Source: Terracoccus luteus (GTDB lineage: Bacteria > Actinomycetota > Actinomycetes > Actinomycetales > Dermatophilaceae). From it: 64,000 nt of DNA. The stretch is taken from the NCBI RefSeq assembly GCF_003635045.1, contig NZ_RBXT01000001.1, forward strand, positions 620,001 to 684,000, written 5' to 3'. The position numbers and the translations under genes were made by a program. Of this stretch, positions 1-10,470 are shown in pieces. The notes beneath the pieces are model-generated. The model was given only the letters and a program-made list of their open reading frames with translations. It had not been told where the DNA came from and did not search any database. The first letter of the stretch is position 1. Each line of letters begins with the position of its first letter.

Positions 1-8
1 TGAGCCAG

Positions 9-656
9 ATGACCGCCACGGCCCGTCCGCTGCGCGCCCCTCGACGCCAGGGCCCGGCCCCGCTGCGCGTCATCCCGCAGCGCATCACGAGCACCGGCAA
101 CGGCGCCTTCGCCGGGCTCTGCGTCGTGCTGCTCGTCGCCGGGCTCATCGCCCTGCTCCTGCTCAACACCGCCCTCGCCCAGGGCTCGCTCGTGCTCGGC
201 CAGCTGCAGCGCGAGTCGGGCACCCTCACCGACACCGAGAACAACCTGCGCGAGGCCATCGCCTACGACTCGGCGAGCAGCACCCTGGCCGCCACGGCGA
301 CGAAGATGGGCATGGTGCGCAGCAACACCCGCGCCTACATCGACCTCTCCAAGGGCACCGTCTCGGGCACGGCCTACCCGGCCACGACGTACCAGAAGTA
401 CACGGTCGTCACCCGCGCCACCCCGCCGCCGCGCCTGACCGACACCGACTCCGAGGGCCTGCAGAAGGCCGGCGCCTCGGTGCTCGCCACGGTGCAGCCG
501 ACGGTGACCGCGGCCGACCGCGCGGCGGCGAAGAAGGCGGCCGAGGCCAAGGCCGCCGCGGCGAAGGCGGCCACGGCGAAGAAGGCGGCCGACGCGAAGG
601 CGGCGGCGAAGAAGGCCGCCGAGGCGAAGGCGACCGGCTCCGGCGCCACCCGATGA
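9..656 (+). CDS. ftsL: Cell division protein FtsL (septum formation initiator-like)
   Basis: Small bitopic divisome protein that in the known family pairs with FtsQ and FtsB and recruits FtsW/FtsI. The 215-residue product has a basic cytoplasmic N-terminus, one strong membrane segment at about residues 34-57 (CVVLLVAGLIALLLL core) and a periplasmic coiled-coil-like stretch. It ends in an unusual Lys/Ala-rich tail of about 45 residues built from AAKKA/AEAKA units. Identity rests mainly on topology and position, first in an ftsL-ftsI-murE-murF-mraY cluster; sequence conservation in this family is poor. A TGA at the first bases of the window may be the stop of the preceding gene, normally rsmH, but that cannot be verified here. 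Confidence 0.85.
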   Translation: MTATARPLRAPRRQGPAPLRVIPQRITSTGNGAFAGLCVVLLVAGLIALLLLNTALAQGSLVLGQLQRESGTLTDTENNLREAIAYDSASSTLAATATKMGMVRSNTRAYIDLSKGTVSGTAYPATTYQKYTVVTRATPPPRLTDTDSEGLQKAGASVLATVQPTVTAADRAAAKKAAEAKAAAAKAATAKKAADAKAAAKKAAEAKATGSGATR

Positions 657-848
657 CGGCCGGTCCGTCAGCCCGGAGCGCTGCCCCGAGCCCCACCCCC
701 TCCCACCCGGGTGGCCACGCCACGCCGACGGACCGCACTGCCACGCCCGCGGGTGCCGCGAGGGCGACACTGGGCTCCGGTACCCACGTCCAGCCGGACG
801 CACCGGCAGCAGCAGAGACTCGAACGACCCCGGCCAGCAGGTGAACCC

Positions 849-3149
849 GTGACGCGACCCCCCGCCGACGAGCCCCGTCGCCCCGGCGACGACCGACCCC
901 GCCGCACTCCCGGCGGCACGCCCGGCCGGACGCCCGGCCGGACGCCCGGTCGGGCGGCTCAGACCCCCGGCCGCACCCCGCGGGCCGCCGCCGGGACGCG
1001 CACCACCCCCCGGTCGGGCGCCCCCACCACCGGACGGGGGTCCGCCTCCGCCGGGTCGGGCGCGAGGTCACCGAAGACGCCGGGCACCGCGAGCACCGCC
1101 CGCCGCAGCCCGGCATCCTCGGCATCGTCGGCCGCCCCGTCGTCACCGCGGGCACAGAGGGGGCAGGGGAGCGCCACGCCGCGGCAGGCCGCCCGCCCCG
1201 CCGCCCGGTCAACGTCCGCGTCGTCGGGCACCGGCCGCGGTCCCGCCCCCCGGCGGTCCGCTGCGGCACGGCGCGCCGGCAGCACCGGCGGCCCGCGGGG
1301 GCCCCGCGGACCCCGACGCCGGCTGCGCATCTCGCGGGCGAACCCCCGCCGCCGCGCGACGATCATGTTCGCCGTCGTCCTCGCGGTCTTCACCGTCTTC
1401 GCGGCGCAGCTGCTGCGCATCCAGGCCTTCGACGCCTCGGCCACGCAGGCCGCGGCGCTGCAGAAGCGCGCCGTCACCCACACGACGCCGCCGATGCGCG
1501 GGCAGATCGTCGACACCAACGGCGTCGTGCTCGCCGACTCGGTCGAGCGGTACACGCTCACCGTCGACCCCACGGTCGTCGACGAGTACAAGAAGCGGGT
1601 CGACGGGCGGGTCACGACGGTCGGGGTGGCCGGCGCCGTCGCCGACCTCGGACCCCTGCTCGGCATGAGCGCCGCCGAGCTGACCCCGCTGCTGACGAAG
1701 CCGAAGACGCGCTACGTCATCGTCAAGAAGGAGATCAACCCGACGGTGTGGGCCAAGATCCGCGCCCTGGGCATGCCCGGCATCGCCGCGGAGCGCCAGG
1801 CCGAGCGGGTCTACCCCAACGGCATGTCGGCGGCCCAGGTCGTCGGGTTCGTCCGCAACGACCAGACCCCGGGCGCCGGCGTCGAGTACATGCTCAACAG
1901 CACGCTGGCCGGCACCCCCGGCAAGACGGTGGCCGAGACGGCACGTGACGGCTACACCATCCCGGGGTCCGAGCGCACCGTGACCGAGGTGCAGAACGGG
2001 CGTGACGTCCGCCTCACCATCGACGCCGACATGCAGTGGTACGCCCAGAACGCGATCGCCAAGCAGGTCACCGCGGTCGGGGCCGAGTCGGGTACCGCCG
2101 TCGTCATCGAGGTCGCCACCGGCAAGGTGCGCGCCGCCGCGAGCTACCCGACCTTCGACCCCAACGACATCGCCGCCGCGGACAAGAAGACCCTCGGCAA
2201 CTTCGCCTTCAACGACGCCTTCGAGCCCGGCTCGACCGGCAAGCTCATGACGATGGCGGCGGCCCTCCAGGAGGGGGTGATCACGCCGACGACGGGCGTC
2301 ATCGTCCCCGAGCGGCTGCCGCGGGCCGGCATCCGGTTCAAGGACAACGAGGCCCACGGCGTCGAGAACATGACGGCCACCGGGGTCATCGGCAAGTCGT
2401 CGAACATGGGCACGATCCTCATCGGCGAGCGGGTCAAGCCCCAGGTCATGGAGTCGTACTACCGCAAGTTCGGCGTGGGCCAGAAGACGCCGATCGGCTT
2501 CCCCGGCGAGTCGGCCGGCGTGCTCGCCAAGGCGTCCGACTGGAACGCCCAGCAGCGCTACACCCTGCTCTTCGGCCAGGGCTACGCCGTCACCGCCGTG
2601 CAGGCCGCCAGCGTCTTCCAGACCATCGCCAACGGCGGCGTGCGCATCGCCCCGTCGCTCGTCGAGGGCACCGTCAACGACGCCGGCACCCTCGTGCCGA
2701 CGCCCGCCGCCACGGGGGAGCGGGTCGTCTCGCAGCAGACCGCCACCGAGCTCTCGCGGATGATGGAGGAGGTCACGGGCCCCGACGGCACCGCCCGCGA
2801 CGCCCGCATCAAGGGCTACCGCGTCGCCGGCAAGACCGGCACCGCCGACCGCTACGACGACAAGCTCAAGCGGTACAACGGCTTCACCGCCTCCTTCATC
2901 GGCTACGCGCCGGCCGAGAAGCCGAAGTACGTCGTCGCCGTCTTCATCCAGAAGCCCGCGTCGGGCATGTTCGGTGGCGCCCTCGCCGGCCCGGTGTTCA
3001 ACCAGGTCATGACCTACCTCATCGAGCGCGATAACACCCCGCCCAGCACGCCCTCGGACCTCGACTACCACGTGTGGGCGACGAAGCCCCTCAGCGACGA
3101 CGACCCGACGGTGCTGAGCGATGCCCGGGCCAAGCGCGACGGGCTGTAG
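849..3149 (+). CDS. ftsI: Penicillin-binding protein 2/3, septal transpeptidase FtsI
   Basis: Class B penicillin-binding protein that cross-links septal peptidoglycan with FtsW. GTG at 849 is chosen because AGGTG lies 5 bases upstream and the frame further upstream is non-conserved. The product is 766 residues. It has a very long Pro/Arg/Gly/Thr-rich cytoplasmic N-terminus (about 170 residues), a membrane segment at about 173-192, a PBP dimerisation domain, then the transpeptidase domain. Catalytic motifs are visible: S462-T-G-K465, S517-S-N519 and K662-T-G. Class B PBPs of this type are usually about 580-650 residues, so the N-terminal extension is the notable feature. It lies between ftsL and murE; the next gene appears to have its own -10 box. 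Confidence 0.95.
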   Translation: MTRPPADEPRRPGDDRPRRTPGGTPGRTPGRTPGRAAQTPGRTPRAAAGTRTTPRSGAPTTGRGSASAGSGARSPKTPGTASTARRSPASSASSAAPSSPRAQRGQGSATPRQAARPAARSTSASSGTGRGPAPRRSAAARRAGSTGGPRGPRGPRRRLRISRANPRRRATIMFAVVLAVFTVFAAQLLRIQAFDASATQAAALQKRAVTHTTPPMRGQIVDTNGVVLADSVERYTLTVDPTVVDEYKKRVDGRVTTVGVAGAVADLGPLLGMSAAELTPLLTKPKTRYVIVKKEINPTVWAKIRALGMPGIAAERQAERVYPNGMSAAQVVGFVRNDQTPGAGVEYMLNSTLAGTPGKTVAETARDGYTIPGSERTVTEVQNGRDVRLTIDADMQWYAQNAIAKQVTAVGAESGTAVVIEVATGKVRAAASYPTFDPNDIAAADKKTLGNFAFNDAFEPGSTGKLMTMAAALQEGVITPTTGVIVPERLPRAGIRFKDNEAHGVENMTATGVIGKSSNMGTILIGERVKPQVMESYYRKFGVGQKTPIGFPGESAGVLAKASDWNAQQRYTLLFGQGYAVTAVQAASVFQTIANGGVRIAPSLVEGTVNDAGTLVPTPAATGERVVSQQTATELSRMMEEVTGPDGTARDARIKGYRVAGKTGTADRYDDKLKRYNGFTASFIGYAPAEKPKYVVAVFIQKPASGMFGGALAGPVFNQVMTYLIERDNTPPSTPSDLDYHVWATKPLSDDDPTVLSDARAKRDGL
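915..950 (+). repeat. Three 12-bp tandem units inside the ftsI N-terminal extension
   Basis: Units GGCACGCCCGGC, CGGACGCCCGGC and CGGACGCCCGGT follow one another and encode a Gly-Arg-Thr-Pro repeat. The unit is a multiple of three, so copy number can change without a frameshift. It supports the view that the N-terminal extension is disordered and fast-evolving. Confidence 0.7.
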
Positions 3150-3152
3150 GTT
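3147..3152 (+). promoter_or_regulatory. Candidate -10 box for a leaderless murE transcript
   Basis: TAGGTT ends 8 nt before the murE GTG and overlaps the ftsI stop codon. A TAnnnT hexamer 6-8 nt before a start codon is the usual layout of actinobacterial leaderless promoters. No clear -35 is visible. It suggests murE can be transcribed apart from ftsI. Confidence 0.45.
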
Positions 3153-3160
3153 CGGGTGCC

Positions 3161-4828
3161 GTGCCACACCCGTTGACCCGTCTCCCGGCGCCGGGGCTGA
3201 CGCTCCACGCGCTGCTCACCCGGCTGCCTGAAGCGACCCCTTCCCCGGGCGACGCCGACCCGCTCGTCACCGGTGTCACGCTCGACAGCCGCAGCGTGCA
3301 GCCCGGCGACCTCTACGCCGCCCTGCCCGGCTTCAACGCGCACGGCGCCGACTACGCCGCGCAGGCGGTGCGCCAGGGGGCGGTCGCGGTGCTCACCGAC
3401 CCGTCCGGGCGTGACCGCCTCGGCGACGAGGTGACGGATGCCGTCCCGGTCGTCGTCGTGGACGCCCCCCGAGGGGCCCTCGGCGGTCTCGCGGCCGAGG
3501 TGTACGGCCGGGCGGGCGAGGCCCTCACGATGCTCGGCATCACCGGCACGAACGGCAAGACGACGACCGCGTACCTCGTCGAGTCGGCCCTGCGGGCGCT
3601 CGGCCGGCGCACCGGGCTCATCGGCACCGTCGAGACCCGCGTCGGCGACGACCGGCTCGACTCCGAGCGCACGACGCCGGAGGCGACCGACCTGCACGCG
3701 CTGCTCGCCCTCATGCGCGAGCGCGGCGTCGACGCCTGCGTCATGGAGGTCTCCAGCCACGCCCTCGAGCTGCACCGGGTCGACGGCGTCGTCTACGACG
3801 TCGCCCTGTTCACCAACCTCTCGCAGGACCACCTCGACTTCCACCCCGACATGGAGGCCTACTTCCGGGCCAAGGCCTCGCTCTTCACCCCGGAGCGGTC
3901 GCACGCCGGGGTCGTCTGCGTCGACGACGCGTGGGGCGCCCGGCTCGCCGCCGACGCGACCGTCCCGGTGACGACGCTCGCAACCGGCGTCGTGACCCGG
4001 CCCGACGGCGACGTCGGGGGCGACGGGGGCGGCCCCGACCACGACGCCGACTGGGTCGTCCTGCCCAGCCCGGAGGAGGAGTCCCGCCCCGGCGCCTTCG
4101 TGCTGCACCGGCCCGCCACGGGGGAGCGGATGCACCTCGTCTCGCACCTCGCCGGCACCTTCAACGTCGCCAACACCGCCCTCGCCGCGCTCGCCCTGGC
4201 CTCGTGCGGGGTCGGGCTCGACGACGCGGCGGCGGCTATGGCCGTGCCGCCCGACGTCCCGGGCCGCATGCAGCTCGTGGCCGCCGCCGACGAGCACACG
4301 CCCGGCAGCCCCCGCTGCATCGTCGACTTCGCCCACACCCCCGACGCGGTCGACGCCGCGCTCGAGGCGCTGCGACCCTCGACCCCGGGGCGGCTCGTCG
4401 TCGTCCTCGGCGCCGGTGGCGACCGCGACCGCGGCAAGCGTCCCGCGATGGGCGCCGCCGCCGCGCGACGCGCCGACGTCGTCGTCGTCACCGACGACAA
4501 CCCCCGCTCCGAGGCGCCAGAGAGCATCCGCGAGGCCCTGCTCGCGGGCGCCCGCGCGACCGTCGACGAGCAGCGCGCGTCGGGCGCTCCGGTGGCGCAG
4601 CTCGTCGACGGCGGGGCCCGCTCCGCCGCCATCGCGCAGGCCGTCGAGCTGGCCACGACGGCGGCGCGCACGTCGGGCCTGGCCTCGACCGTGGCCGTGC
4701 TCGGAAAGGGACACGAGAAGGGCCAGCAGGTCGGCGCCGTCACCCACCCCTTCGACGACCGCGACGCCGTGCTCGCCGCTCTGCTCGCGGCGGCGGGCGA
4801 GTCGGCCCGCGCGGGGAGGACGTCATGA
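3161..4828 (+). CDS. murE: UDP-MurNAc-tripeptide synthetase MurE
   Basis: Cytoplasmic ATP-dependent ligase adding the third residue to UDP-MurNAc-L-Ala-D-Glu. The 555-residue product has the Mur ligase P-loop G129-T-N-G-K-T-T and the C-terminal specificity motif DNPRSEAP. In known MurE enzymes the DNPR motif marks diaminopimelate rather than lysine as substrate, so a DAP-type peptidoglycan is inferred. The GTG at 3161 follows a TAGGTT -10 box; upstream codons in the same frame lie within ftsI and lack family similarity. A non-conserved Asp/Gly-rich insert (about residues 280-300) sits in the central domain. It overlaps murF by four bases. Confidence 0.96.
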   Translation: MPHPLTRLPAPGLTLHALLTRLPEATPSPGDADPLVTGVTLDSRSVQPGDLYAALPGFNAHGADYAAQAVRQGAVAVLTDPSGRDRLGDEVTDAVPVVVVDAPRGALGGLAAEVYGRAGEALTMLGITGTNGKTTTAYLVESALRALGRRTGLIGTVETRVGDDRLDSERTTPEATDLHALLALMRERGVDACVMEVSSHALELHRVDGVVYDVALFTNLSQDHLDFHPDMEAYFRAKASLFTPERSHAGVVCVDDAWGARLAADATVPVTTLATGVVTRPDGDVGGDGGGPDHDADWVVLPSPEEESRPGAFVLHRPATGERMHLVSHLAGTFNVANTALAALALASCGVGLDDAAAAMAVPPDVPGRMQLVAAADEHTPGSPRCIVDFAHTPDAVDAALEALRPSTPGRLVVVLGAGGDRDRGKRPAMGAAAARRADVVVVTDDNPRSEAPESIREALLAGARATVDEQRASGAPVAQLVDGGARSAAIAQAVELATTAARTSGLASTVAVLGKGHEKGQQVGAVTHPFDDRDAVLAALLAAAGESARAGRTS

Positions 4829-6540
4829 TCCCCCTGCGGCTCGACGAGGTGGCCGAGGCCACCGGTGGCGTCGTGCACGGCTGCGACGACCCGGCATCCG
4901 TGCTCGTCGACGGTCCCGTCACCACCGACTCACGCGAGTGCGGCCCCGGCGGGCTCTACGTGGCGCGCGTCGGTGAGCACGCCGACGGCCACGACTACGT
5001 GCCCGCGGCGCTCGCCGCCGGTGCCGTGGCCGTGCTCGGCTCCCGCCCGGTCGACGGTGTGGGTGTCGTCGTCGACGACGTGCAGGAGGCCTTCGGTCGC
5101 CTCGCCCGCGTCGTCGTCGACCGGGCCGTCGCCGGTGGGCTGCACGTCGTCGGCATCACCGGCTCGTCGGGCAAGACGAGCACGAAGGACCTCCTCGCCT
5201 CGGTGCTCGCCGGCAGCGGTGAGACCGTCGCGCCCGTCAACTCGCTCAACGGCGAGATCGGGGTGCCGCTGACGGTCTGCCGGGTCACGCCGACGACACG
5301 CCACCTCGTCGTCGAGATGGGCGCGCGCGGGGTCGGCCACATCGACTACCTCACCCGCATCGCGCCGCCCGCCGTCGCCGTCGTGCTCAACGTCGGGTCG
5401 GCCCACGTCGGCGAGTTCGGCAGCCGCGAGAACATCGCCCGGGCCAAGAGCGAGCTGCCCCGCGCCGTCGCGGCCGACGGCCTCAGCGTGCTCAACGCCG
5501 ACGACCCCCTCGTGCGCGGCATGGCCGACAGGCTCGCCTCACGCGTCGTGCTCGTCGGCACCGCACCGGATGCCGACGTGCGGGCCACCGACGTCACCCT
5601 CGACCCGCTGGGGCGCGCCCGCTTCACCCTCGTCACCGCGGGCGGCAGCCGGCCCGTGACGCTGCGCCAGAGCGGTGCCCACCACGTCGGCAACGCCCTC
5701 GCCGTGGCCGCCGTCGCCCTCGAGCTCGGCGTCGGGCTCGACGACGTCGCCCACCGCCTGTCCGAGGCCGTCGCCGTCAGCCGGTGGCGCATGGAGGTGA
5801 CCGAGCGCCCCGACGGCGTCACCGTGGTCAACGACGCCTACAACGCCAACCCCGAGTCGATGCTGGCGGCCCTCGAGGCGCTCGCGGCCATCGAGACCGA
5901 CGGCCGGCGCTGGGCCGTGCTCGGCAGCATGCTCGAGCTCGGCGAGGACGCCGACGCCGAGCACGCGGCCCTGCTCGGTCACGCCACCCGGCTCGGCGTC
6001 GACGAGGTCGTCGCCGTCGGTGACGGCGCCCGGGCCATCGGCGCCCCGACCTGGTTGCCCGACCGCGACGCCGCCCACGACCTGCTCGCCGACCGACTGC
6101 GCCCCGGCGACGTCGTGCTGCTGAAGTCGAGCCGCGACAGCGGCCTGCGCTGGCTCGGCGACCGGCTCGCCGGCACAGGCGAGTACGCCCCGTCGGTCAC
6201 CTTGTCGACCGACCCGTCGACCGACCCGGCGACCACCACGTCAACCTCCCGGGCCGCCGGGGCGTCGAGTGGCGGGGGCGGTGGGGTACGGCCCGACGAC
6301 GGTCACGCCCGCGCGGGCGCCGGCCCCGACGGCATCCTCGACGGATCTCGGGACGACATCCTCGACGACGACCGGGGCGAGCGACCGGACGAGACCTCCG
6401 GCACGGACCACACGAGCGAACCAGGCGACACGGACAGCGACGGCATGCACAGCGACACGACCAGACCCCCGACGAGCCCCGACGGCACCGGCGACGGCAG
6501 CGACACCAGCGAGACCGGCGACGGGGGGAGGGCACGGTGA
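4825..6540 (+). CDS. murF: UDP-MurNAc-tripeptide:D-Ala-D-Ala ligase MurF
   Basis: Adds D-Ala-D-Ala to complete the UDP-MurNAc-pentapeptide. The P-loop G113-S-S-G-K-T-S and the conserved NDAYNANP motif (about residue 336) are present. The start is the ATG in the ATGA overlap with murE. The product is 571 residues, about 100 longer than usual. From about residue 458 it becomes a low-complexity Asp/Thr/Gly/Ser-rich tail that runs to the mraY overlap. The tail has no recognised domain and is probably disordered; it could be a fast-evolving extension or a domain linker. Enzyme identity is secure; the role of the tail is unknown. Confidence 0.96.
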   Translation: MIPLRLDEVAEATGGVVHGCDDPASVLVDGPVTTDSRECGPGGLYVARVGEHADGHDYVPAALAAGAVAVLGSRPVDGVGVVVDDVQEAFGRLARVVVDRAVAGGLHVVGITGSSGKTSTKDLLASVLAGSGETVAPVNSLNGEIGVPLTVCRVTPTTRHLVVEMGARGVGHIDYLTRIAPPAVAVVLNVGSAHVGEFGSRENIARAKSELPRAVAADGLSVLNADDPLVRGMADRLASRVVLVGTAPDADVRATDVTLDPLGRARFTLVTAGGSRPVTLRQSGAHHVGNALAVAAVALELGVGLDDVAHRLSEAVAVSRWRMEVTERPDGVTVVNDAYNANPESMLAALEALAAIETDGRRWAVLGSMLELGEDADAEHAALLGHATRLGVDEVVAVGDGARAIGAPTWLPDRDAAHDLLADRLRPGDVVLLKSSRDSGLRWLGDRLAGTGEYAPSVTLSTDPSTDPATTTSTSRAAGASSGGGGGVRPDDGHARAGAGPDGILDGSRDDILDDDRGERPDETSGTDHTSEPGDTDSDGMHSDTTRPPTSPDGTGDGSDTSETGDGGRAR

Positions 6541-7619
6541 AGGGCGTCCTCTACGCGGCGGCCTTCTCGCTCGTCATCTCGCTGCTCGGCACACCGGTCT
6601 TCATCCGCTTCCTCGTCAAGCGCGGCTACGGGCAGTTCATCCGTGACGACGGCCCGACCTCGCACCACACCAAGCGCGGCACCCCGACGATGGGCGGCGC
6701 GATCATCATCGCCGCGACCGTCGGCGCCTACGCGCTCGCGCACCTCTTCACCCTCAACCCACCCTCGGCGAGCGGCCTGCTCGTGCTGTTCCTCATGGTG
6801 GGCCTCGGGCTCGTGGGCTTCCTCGACGACTTCATCAAGATCAGCAAGCAGCGCAGCCTCGGGCTGCGCTCGAAGCAGAAGCTCGCGGGGCAGACGCTCG
6901 TCGGCGTCATCTTCGCAGGACTCGCGCTGCAGTTCCCGAACGACCAGTACCGCACGCCCGCCTCGCCGTTCATCTCCTTCGTGCGCGACACGAACATCAG
7001 CCTCGCCTTCGCCGGCACCATCGTCGGCACGCTGCTGTTCATCGCCTGGGCCAACCTCATGATCGCCGGCACCTCGAACGGGGTGAACCTCACCGACGGC
7101 CTCGACGGGCTCGCCACCGGCGTCTCGACGATGGTCTTCGGCGCCTACGTGCTCATCAGCCTCTGGACGTACAACCAGAACTGCCAGACCAACCCGGGCA
7201 TCAAGTGCTACGAGGTGCGCGACTCGCACGACCTCGCGCTCATCGCCGCCGCCGGCATGGGCGCCTGCTTCGGGTTCCTCTGGTGGAACGCGACGCCGGC
7301 CAAGATCTTCATGGGTGACACCGGCTCGCTCGCCCTCGGCGGCGCGCTCGCCGGCCTCGCCATCACGACCCGCACCGAGCTGCTCATCATCATCCTCGGC
7401 GGCCTGTTCGTGCTCGAGACGCTGTCGGTCATCATGCAGGTGGCCTCGTTCAAGACGACCGGTAAACGCATCTTCAGGATCGCGCCGATCCACCACCACT
7501 TCGAGATGGTGGGGTGGAACGAGGTGACCGTCGTCGTCCGGTTCTGGATCATCGCCGGCCTCTTCGTGGCGCTCGGGCTCGGCATCTTCTACGCCGAATG
7601 GGTGGTGGGCTCCCAGTGA
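6537..7619 (+). CDS. mraY: Phospho-MurNAc-pentapeptide translocase MraY
   Basis: Integral membrane enzyme that transfers phospho-MurNAc-pentapeptide to undecaprenyl phosphate, forming lipid I. At 360 residues it has the normal length and about ten membrane segments. Hallmarks are the D97-D98 pair in the LDDFIKI loop, the N184-L-T-D-G-L-D-G motif and the H319-H-H triad (HHHFEMVGW) near the C-terminus. The GTG start overlaps the murF stop (GTGA), so translation is probably coupled. It sits between murF and murD as in nearly all actinobacterial dcw clusters. Confidence 0.98.
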   Translation: MKGVLYAAAFSLVISLLGTPVFIRFLVKRGYGQFIRDDGPTSHHTKRGTPTMGGAIIIAATVGAYALAHLFTLNPPSASGLLVLFLMVGLGLVGFLDDFIKISKQRSLGLRSKQKLAGQTLVGVIFAGLALQFPNDQYRTPASPFISFVRDTNISLAFAGTIVGTLLFIAWANLMIAGTSNGVNLTDGLDGLATGVSTMVFGAYVLISLWTYNQNCQTNPGIKCYEVRDSHDLALIAAAGMGACFGFLWWNATPAKIFMGDTGSLALGGALAGLAITTRTELLIIILGGLFVLETLSVIMQVASFKTTGKRIFRIAPIHHHFEMVGWNEVTVVVRFWIIAGLFVALGLGIFYAEWVVGSQ

Positions 7620-9106
7620 CCGTCTTCGACCCGTCCTACGAGCCGCGCGAGGGCCTGACGCACCGCGACGCCGACTGGTCGGGGCTGTCGGTGCTCGTCG
7701 TCGGTCTCGGTGTCTCGGGGTTCGCCGCCGCCGACGCCCTCGCCGAGCGTGGCGCCCGGGTGGTCGCGGTCTCCCGCGACAGCACCGACGCCATCACCGA
7801 GCGCGCCACCATCCTCGACATCCTCGGGGTCGACGTGCGACTCGGGGCCGAGCACGTCGTCGACGTGCCCGAGGGCACCGAGCTCGTCGTCACCTCACCC
7901 GGCGTGCCCCCGCACGACCCGCTCATGCTCTCGGCCGCCACCCGTGGCGTGCCGGTGTGGGGCGAGGTCGAGCTGGCCTGGCGGATGCGGGCCCGCGAGG
8001 GCGCGGCGCCGTGGCTCACCGTGACCGGCACCAACGGCAAGACGACGACGGTACGCATGCTCGCCTCGATCCTGCAGCACGCCGGGCTGCGGGCGACCGC
8101 GGCCGGCAACGTCGGCACGCCCCTGCTCGAGGCCGTGCTGCATCCCGAGCCCTACGACGTGCTCGCCGTCGAGCTGTCGAGCTTCCAGCTGCACTGGCAG
8201 CGGTCGGTCTCGGCCGTGGCGTCGGCCGTGCTCAACGTCGCGCCCGACCACCTCGACTGGCACGGCGGCTACGCCGAGTACCTGCGGGCCAAGGGCCGCA
8301 TCTACGACAACACCCACCTCGCCTGTGTCTACAACGTCGCCGACGTCCAGACCGAGCAGCTGGTGATGGACGCCGAGGTGGTCGACGGATGCCGGGCGGT
8401 CGGCTTCACGATGGGCATCCCCGCCCCCTCGATGATCGGCATCGTCGACGACGTCCTCGCCGACCGCGCCTTCGTCGAGCAGCGCCAGCGCTCGGCCGCC
8501 GAGCTGTGCACCGTCGCCGACCTGCAGGGCGACGGCCCGCCGGTACCGCCCCACGTCGTGGCCAACGCCCTCGCCGCCGCGGCGCTGGCCCGTGCCTACG
8601 GTGTCGGGCCGATCGCCGTGCGCGACGGGCTCCGGGCCTTCCGGCCCGAGCGGCACCGCATCGCCGAGCTCGCCACGGTGCGCGGGGTGCGCTACGTCAA
8701 CGACTCCAAGGCGACCAACCCGCACGCCGCTGCGGCCGCCCTCGGCTCGTTCGACTCGGTCGTCTGGGTCGCCGGCGGGCTGCTCAAGGGAGCCGACGTC
8801 GACGCCCTCGTCGAGGAGATGGCCTCGCGCCTGCGCGGTGTCGTGCTCATCGGACGCGACCGCGAGCAGATCGCCCAAGCCCTCGAGCGACACGCGCCGG
8901 ATGTCCCCGTCGTCGACATCGCCGACACCGAGACTGGGGTCATGGATCTCGTCGTCGCGCAGGCCGCGCGCCTCGCGCAGCCCGGGGACGTCGTGCTGCT
9001 CGCCCCGGCCGCGGCGTCGATGGACATGTTCACCGACTACGGGGCCCGTGGTGACGCCTTCGAGGAGGCAGTCCGGCGGCTCGCCCTCGCGGGTGACGAC
9101 GAGTGA
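7616..9106 (+). CDS. murD: UDP-MurNAc-L-alanine:D-glutamate ligase MurD
   Basis: Cytoplasmic ligase adding D-Glu to UDP-MurNAc-L-Ala. The 496-residue protein has an N-terminal Rossmann-like UDP-binding segment ([17 protein letters not shown]), the ATP P-loop G138-T-N-G-K-T-T and the conserved [13 protein letters not shown] segment of the C-terminal domain. The GTG start overlaps the mraY stop by four bases, which decides it over an upstream in-frame ATG inside mraY. Neighbours and spacing fit one translationally coupled operon. Confidence 0.97.
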   Translation: MTVFDPSYEPREGLTHRDADWSGLSVLVVGLGVSGFAAADALAERGARVVAVSRDSTDAITERATILDILGVDVRLGAEHVVDVPEGTELVVTSPGVPPHDPLMLSAATRGVPVWGEVELAWRMRAREGAAPWLTVTGTNGKTTTVRMLASILQHAGLRATAAGNVGTPLLEAVLHPEPYDVLAVELSSFQLHWQRSVSAVASAVLNVAPDHLDWHGGYAEYLRAKGRIYDNTHLACVYNVADVQTEQLVMDAEVVDGCRAVGFTMGIPAPSMIGIVDDVLADRAFVEQRQRSAAELCTVADLQGDGPPVPPHVVANALAAAALARAYGVGPIAVRDGLRAFRPERHRIAELATVRGVRYVNDSKATNPHAAAAALGSFDSVVWVAGGLLKGADVDALVEEMASRLRGVVLIGRDREQIAQALERHAPDVPVVDIADTETGVMDLVVAQAARLAQPGDVVLLAPAAASMDMFTDYGARGDAFEEAVRRLALAGDDE

Positions 9107-10470
9107 CGACGACGACACGCGGCACCCGCCGCCCGGCATCGGCCACCGGTACCCGACCCGCGGCACCCCGCACGACGGCCGGTCGTGCCGGTGCTGTCGG
9201 TTCCGCCGGTGACGACGCCCGCCCGCTCATCGGGCGGCTCGAGTCGCCGCTGACGACGTACTACCTCATCCTCGGCTCCACGGTGACGCTCGTCGTCTTC
9301 GGGCTCGTCATGGTCTTCTCCGCCTCCAGCGTCGAGCAGCTGCTGTCCGACCAGGCCTCGTACGGCATCTTCGTGCGGCAGCTCTCGTTCGCGGTCGTCG
9401 GCGGCGTCGGGGCCTGGCTCGCGATGCGGCTGTCGGTGACGACGTGGCGACGCCTCTCGGCACCGCTGCTCATCGCCGTGCTCCTCATGCAGGCGCTCGT
9501 GCTCGTGCCCGGCCTCGGGGTGTCGGTCAACGGCAACCGCAACTGGCTCGCGGTCGGCCCGATCCAGTTCCAGCCCAGCGAGTTCGCCAAGGTCGCGCTC
9601 ATCCTCGTCGGGGCCCTCATCTTCGCCAACAAGGGCGCCCTCGTCGCGCGGGCGTCGCACGTGCTCGTGCCCTACGTCGTGCCCGTCGTCGCCCTCGTGA
9701 TCGCCCTCGTGCTCGCCGGCCACGACCTCGGCACCGCCATGGTGCTGCTCGTCATCGTCGGTGCCGTGCTCGCCGTCGCGGGCGCCCCGACGTGGCTGTT
9801 CGGCGCGGGCGCCACCGTGGGGCTCGCGGGCGTCGCGTACATGGTCGCCACGAGCAGCAACCGCATGGACCGCATCACCCGCTTCATGTCGCCGGAGTGC
9901 CAGACCGACCCCGACGGCTGGTGCGGCCAGTCGGTGCACGGCATGTACGCGCTCGCCGACGGCGGCTGGTGGGGCGTCGGGCTCGGCGCCTCCAAGGAGA
10001 AGTGGGAGTGGCTCTCGGAGGCCCACAACGACTTCATCTTCGCCATCATCGGCGAGGAGCTCGGGCTGCCCGGCACCCTCATGGTGCTCGTCCTCTTCGG
10101 CGTCCTCGCCTGGGCCTGCTACCGCCTCGTCAAGCGCACCCAGGACCGTTTCGTGCGCATCGCGACGGCCGGCATCATGGCGTGGCTGCTCGGGCAGGCC
10201 ATCATCAACATCGGCTCGGTCATCGGCCTGTTCCCCGTCGTCGGGGTCCCGCTGCCGCTCGTGTCGGCCGGTGGGTCCTCGCTCATCACGACGATCGTCG
10301 CCCTCGGCATCCTGCTGTCCTTCGCGCGCCACGAGCCCGGATGCCGCGAGCTGCTGGCCGCGCGCCCCGGGGTGCTCTCCCGCTCGCTGGCCGTGCTGCC
10401 GCGGCGGGCCCCCCGCGCCGCCCGTCGTGACGGGGCCGGCGGGTCCGACCGCCCCGACCGGAGCCGGTGA
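9103..10470 (+). CDS. ftsW: SEDS peptidoglycan glycosyltransferase FtsW
   Basis: SEDS-family membrane polymerase that extends septal glycan strands from lipid II together with FtsI. The 455-residue product has a Ser/Thr/Arg-rich cytoplasmic head of about 45 residues and about ten membrane segments. SEDS motifs are visible, such as the NGNRNWLAVGPIQFQPSEFAK region and the C-terminal GVPLPLVSAGGSSL stretch. The GTG start overlaps the murD stop by four bases. FtsW rather than RodA is favoured by its place between murD and murG. Confidence 0.96.
   Translation: MTTTTRGTRRPASATGTRPAAPRTTAGRAGAVGSAGDDARPLIGRLESPLTTYYLILGSTVTLVVFGLVMVFSASSVEQLLSDQASYGIFVRQLSFAVVGGVGAWLAMRLSVTTWRRLSAPLLIAVLLMQALVLVPGLGVSVNGNRNWLAVGPIQFQPSEFAKVALILVGALIFANKGALVARASHVLVPYVVPVVALVIALVLAGHDLGTAMVLLVIVGAVLAVAGAPTWLFGAGATVGLAGVAYMVATSSNRMDRITRFMSPECQTDPDGWCGQSVHGMYALADGGWWGVGLGASKEKWEWLSEAHNDFIFAIIGEELGLPGTLMVLVLFGVLAWACYRLVKRTQDRFVRIATAGIMAWLLGQAIINIGSVIGLFPVVGVPLPLVSAGGSSLITTIVALGILLSFARHEPGCRELLAARPGVLSRSLAVLPRRAPRAARRDGAGGSDRPDRSR

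Noticed and set aside
653-844. 63-residue frame in an ATGA overlap with the ftsL stop
   Set aside because: Low-complexity Pro/Thr/Ala composition, no family, and it ends just before the ftsI ribosome binding site. More likely a chance high-GC frame.
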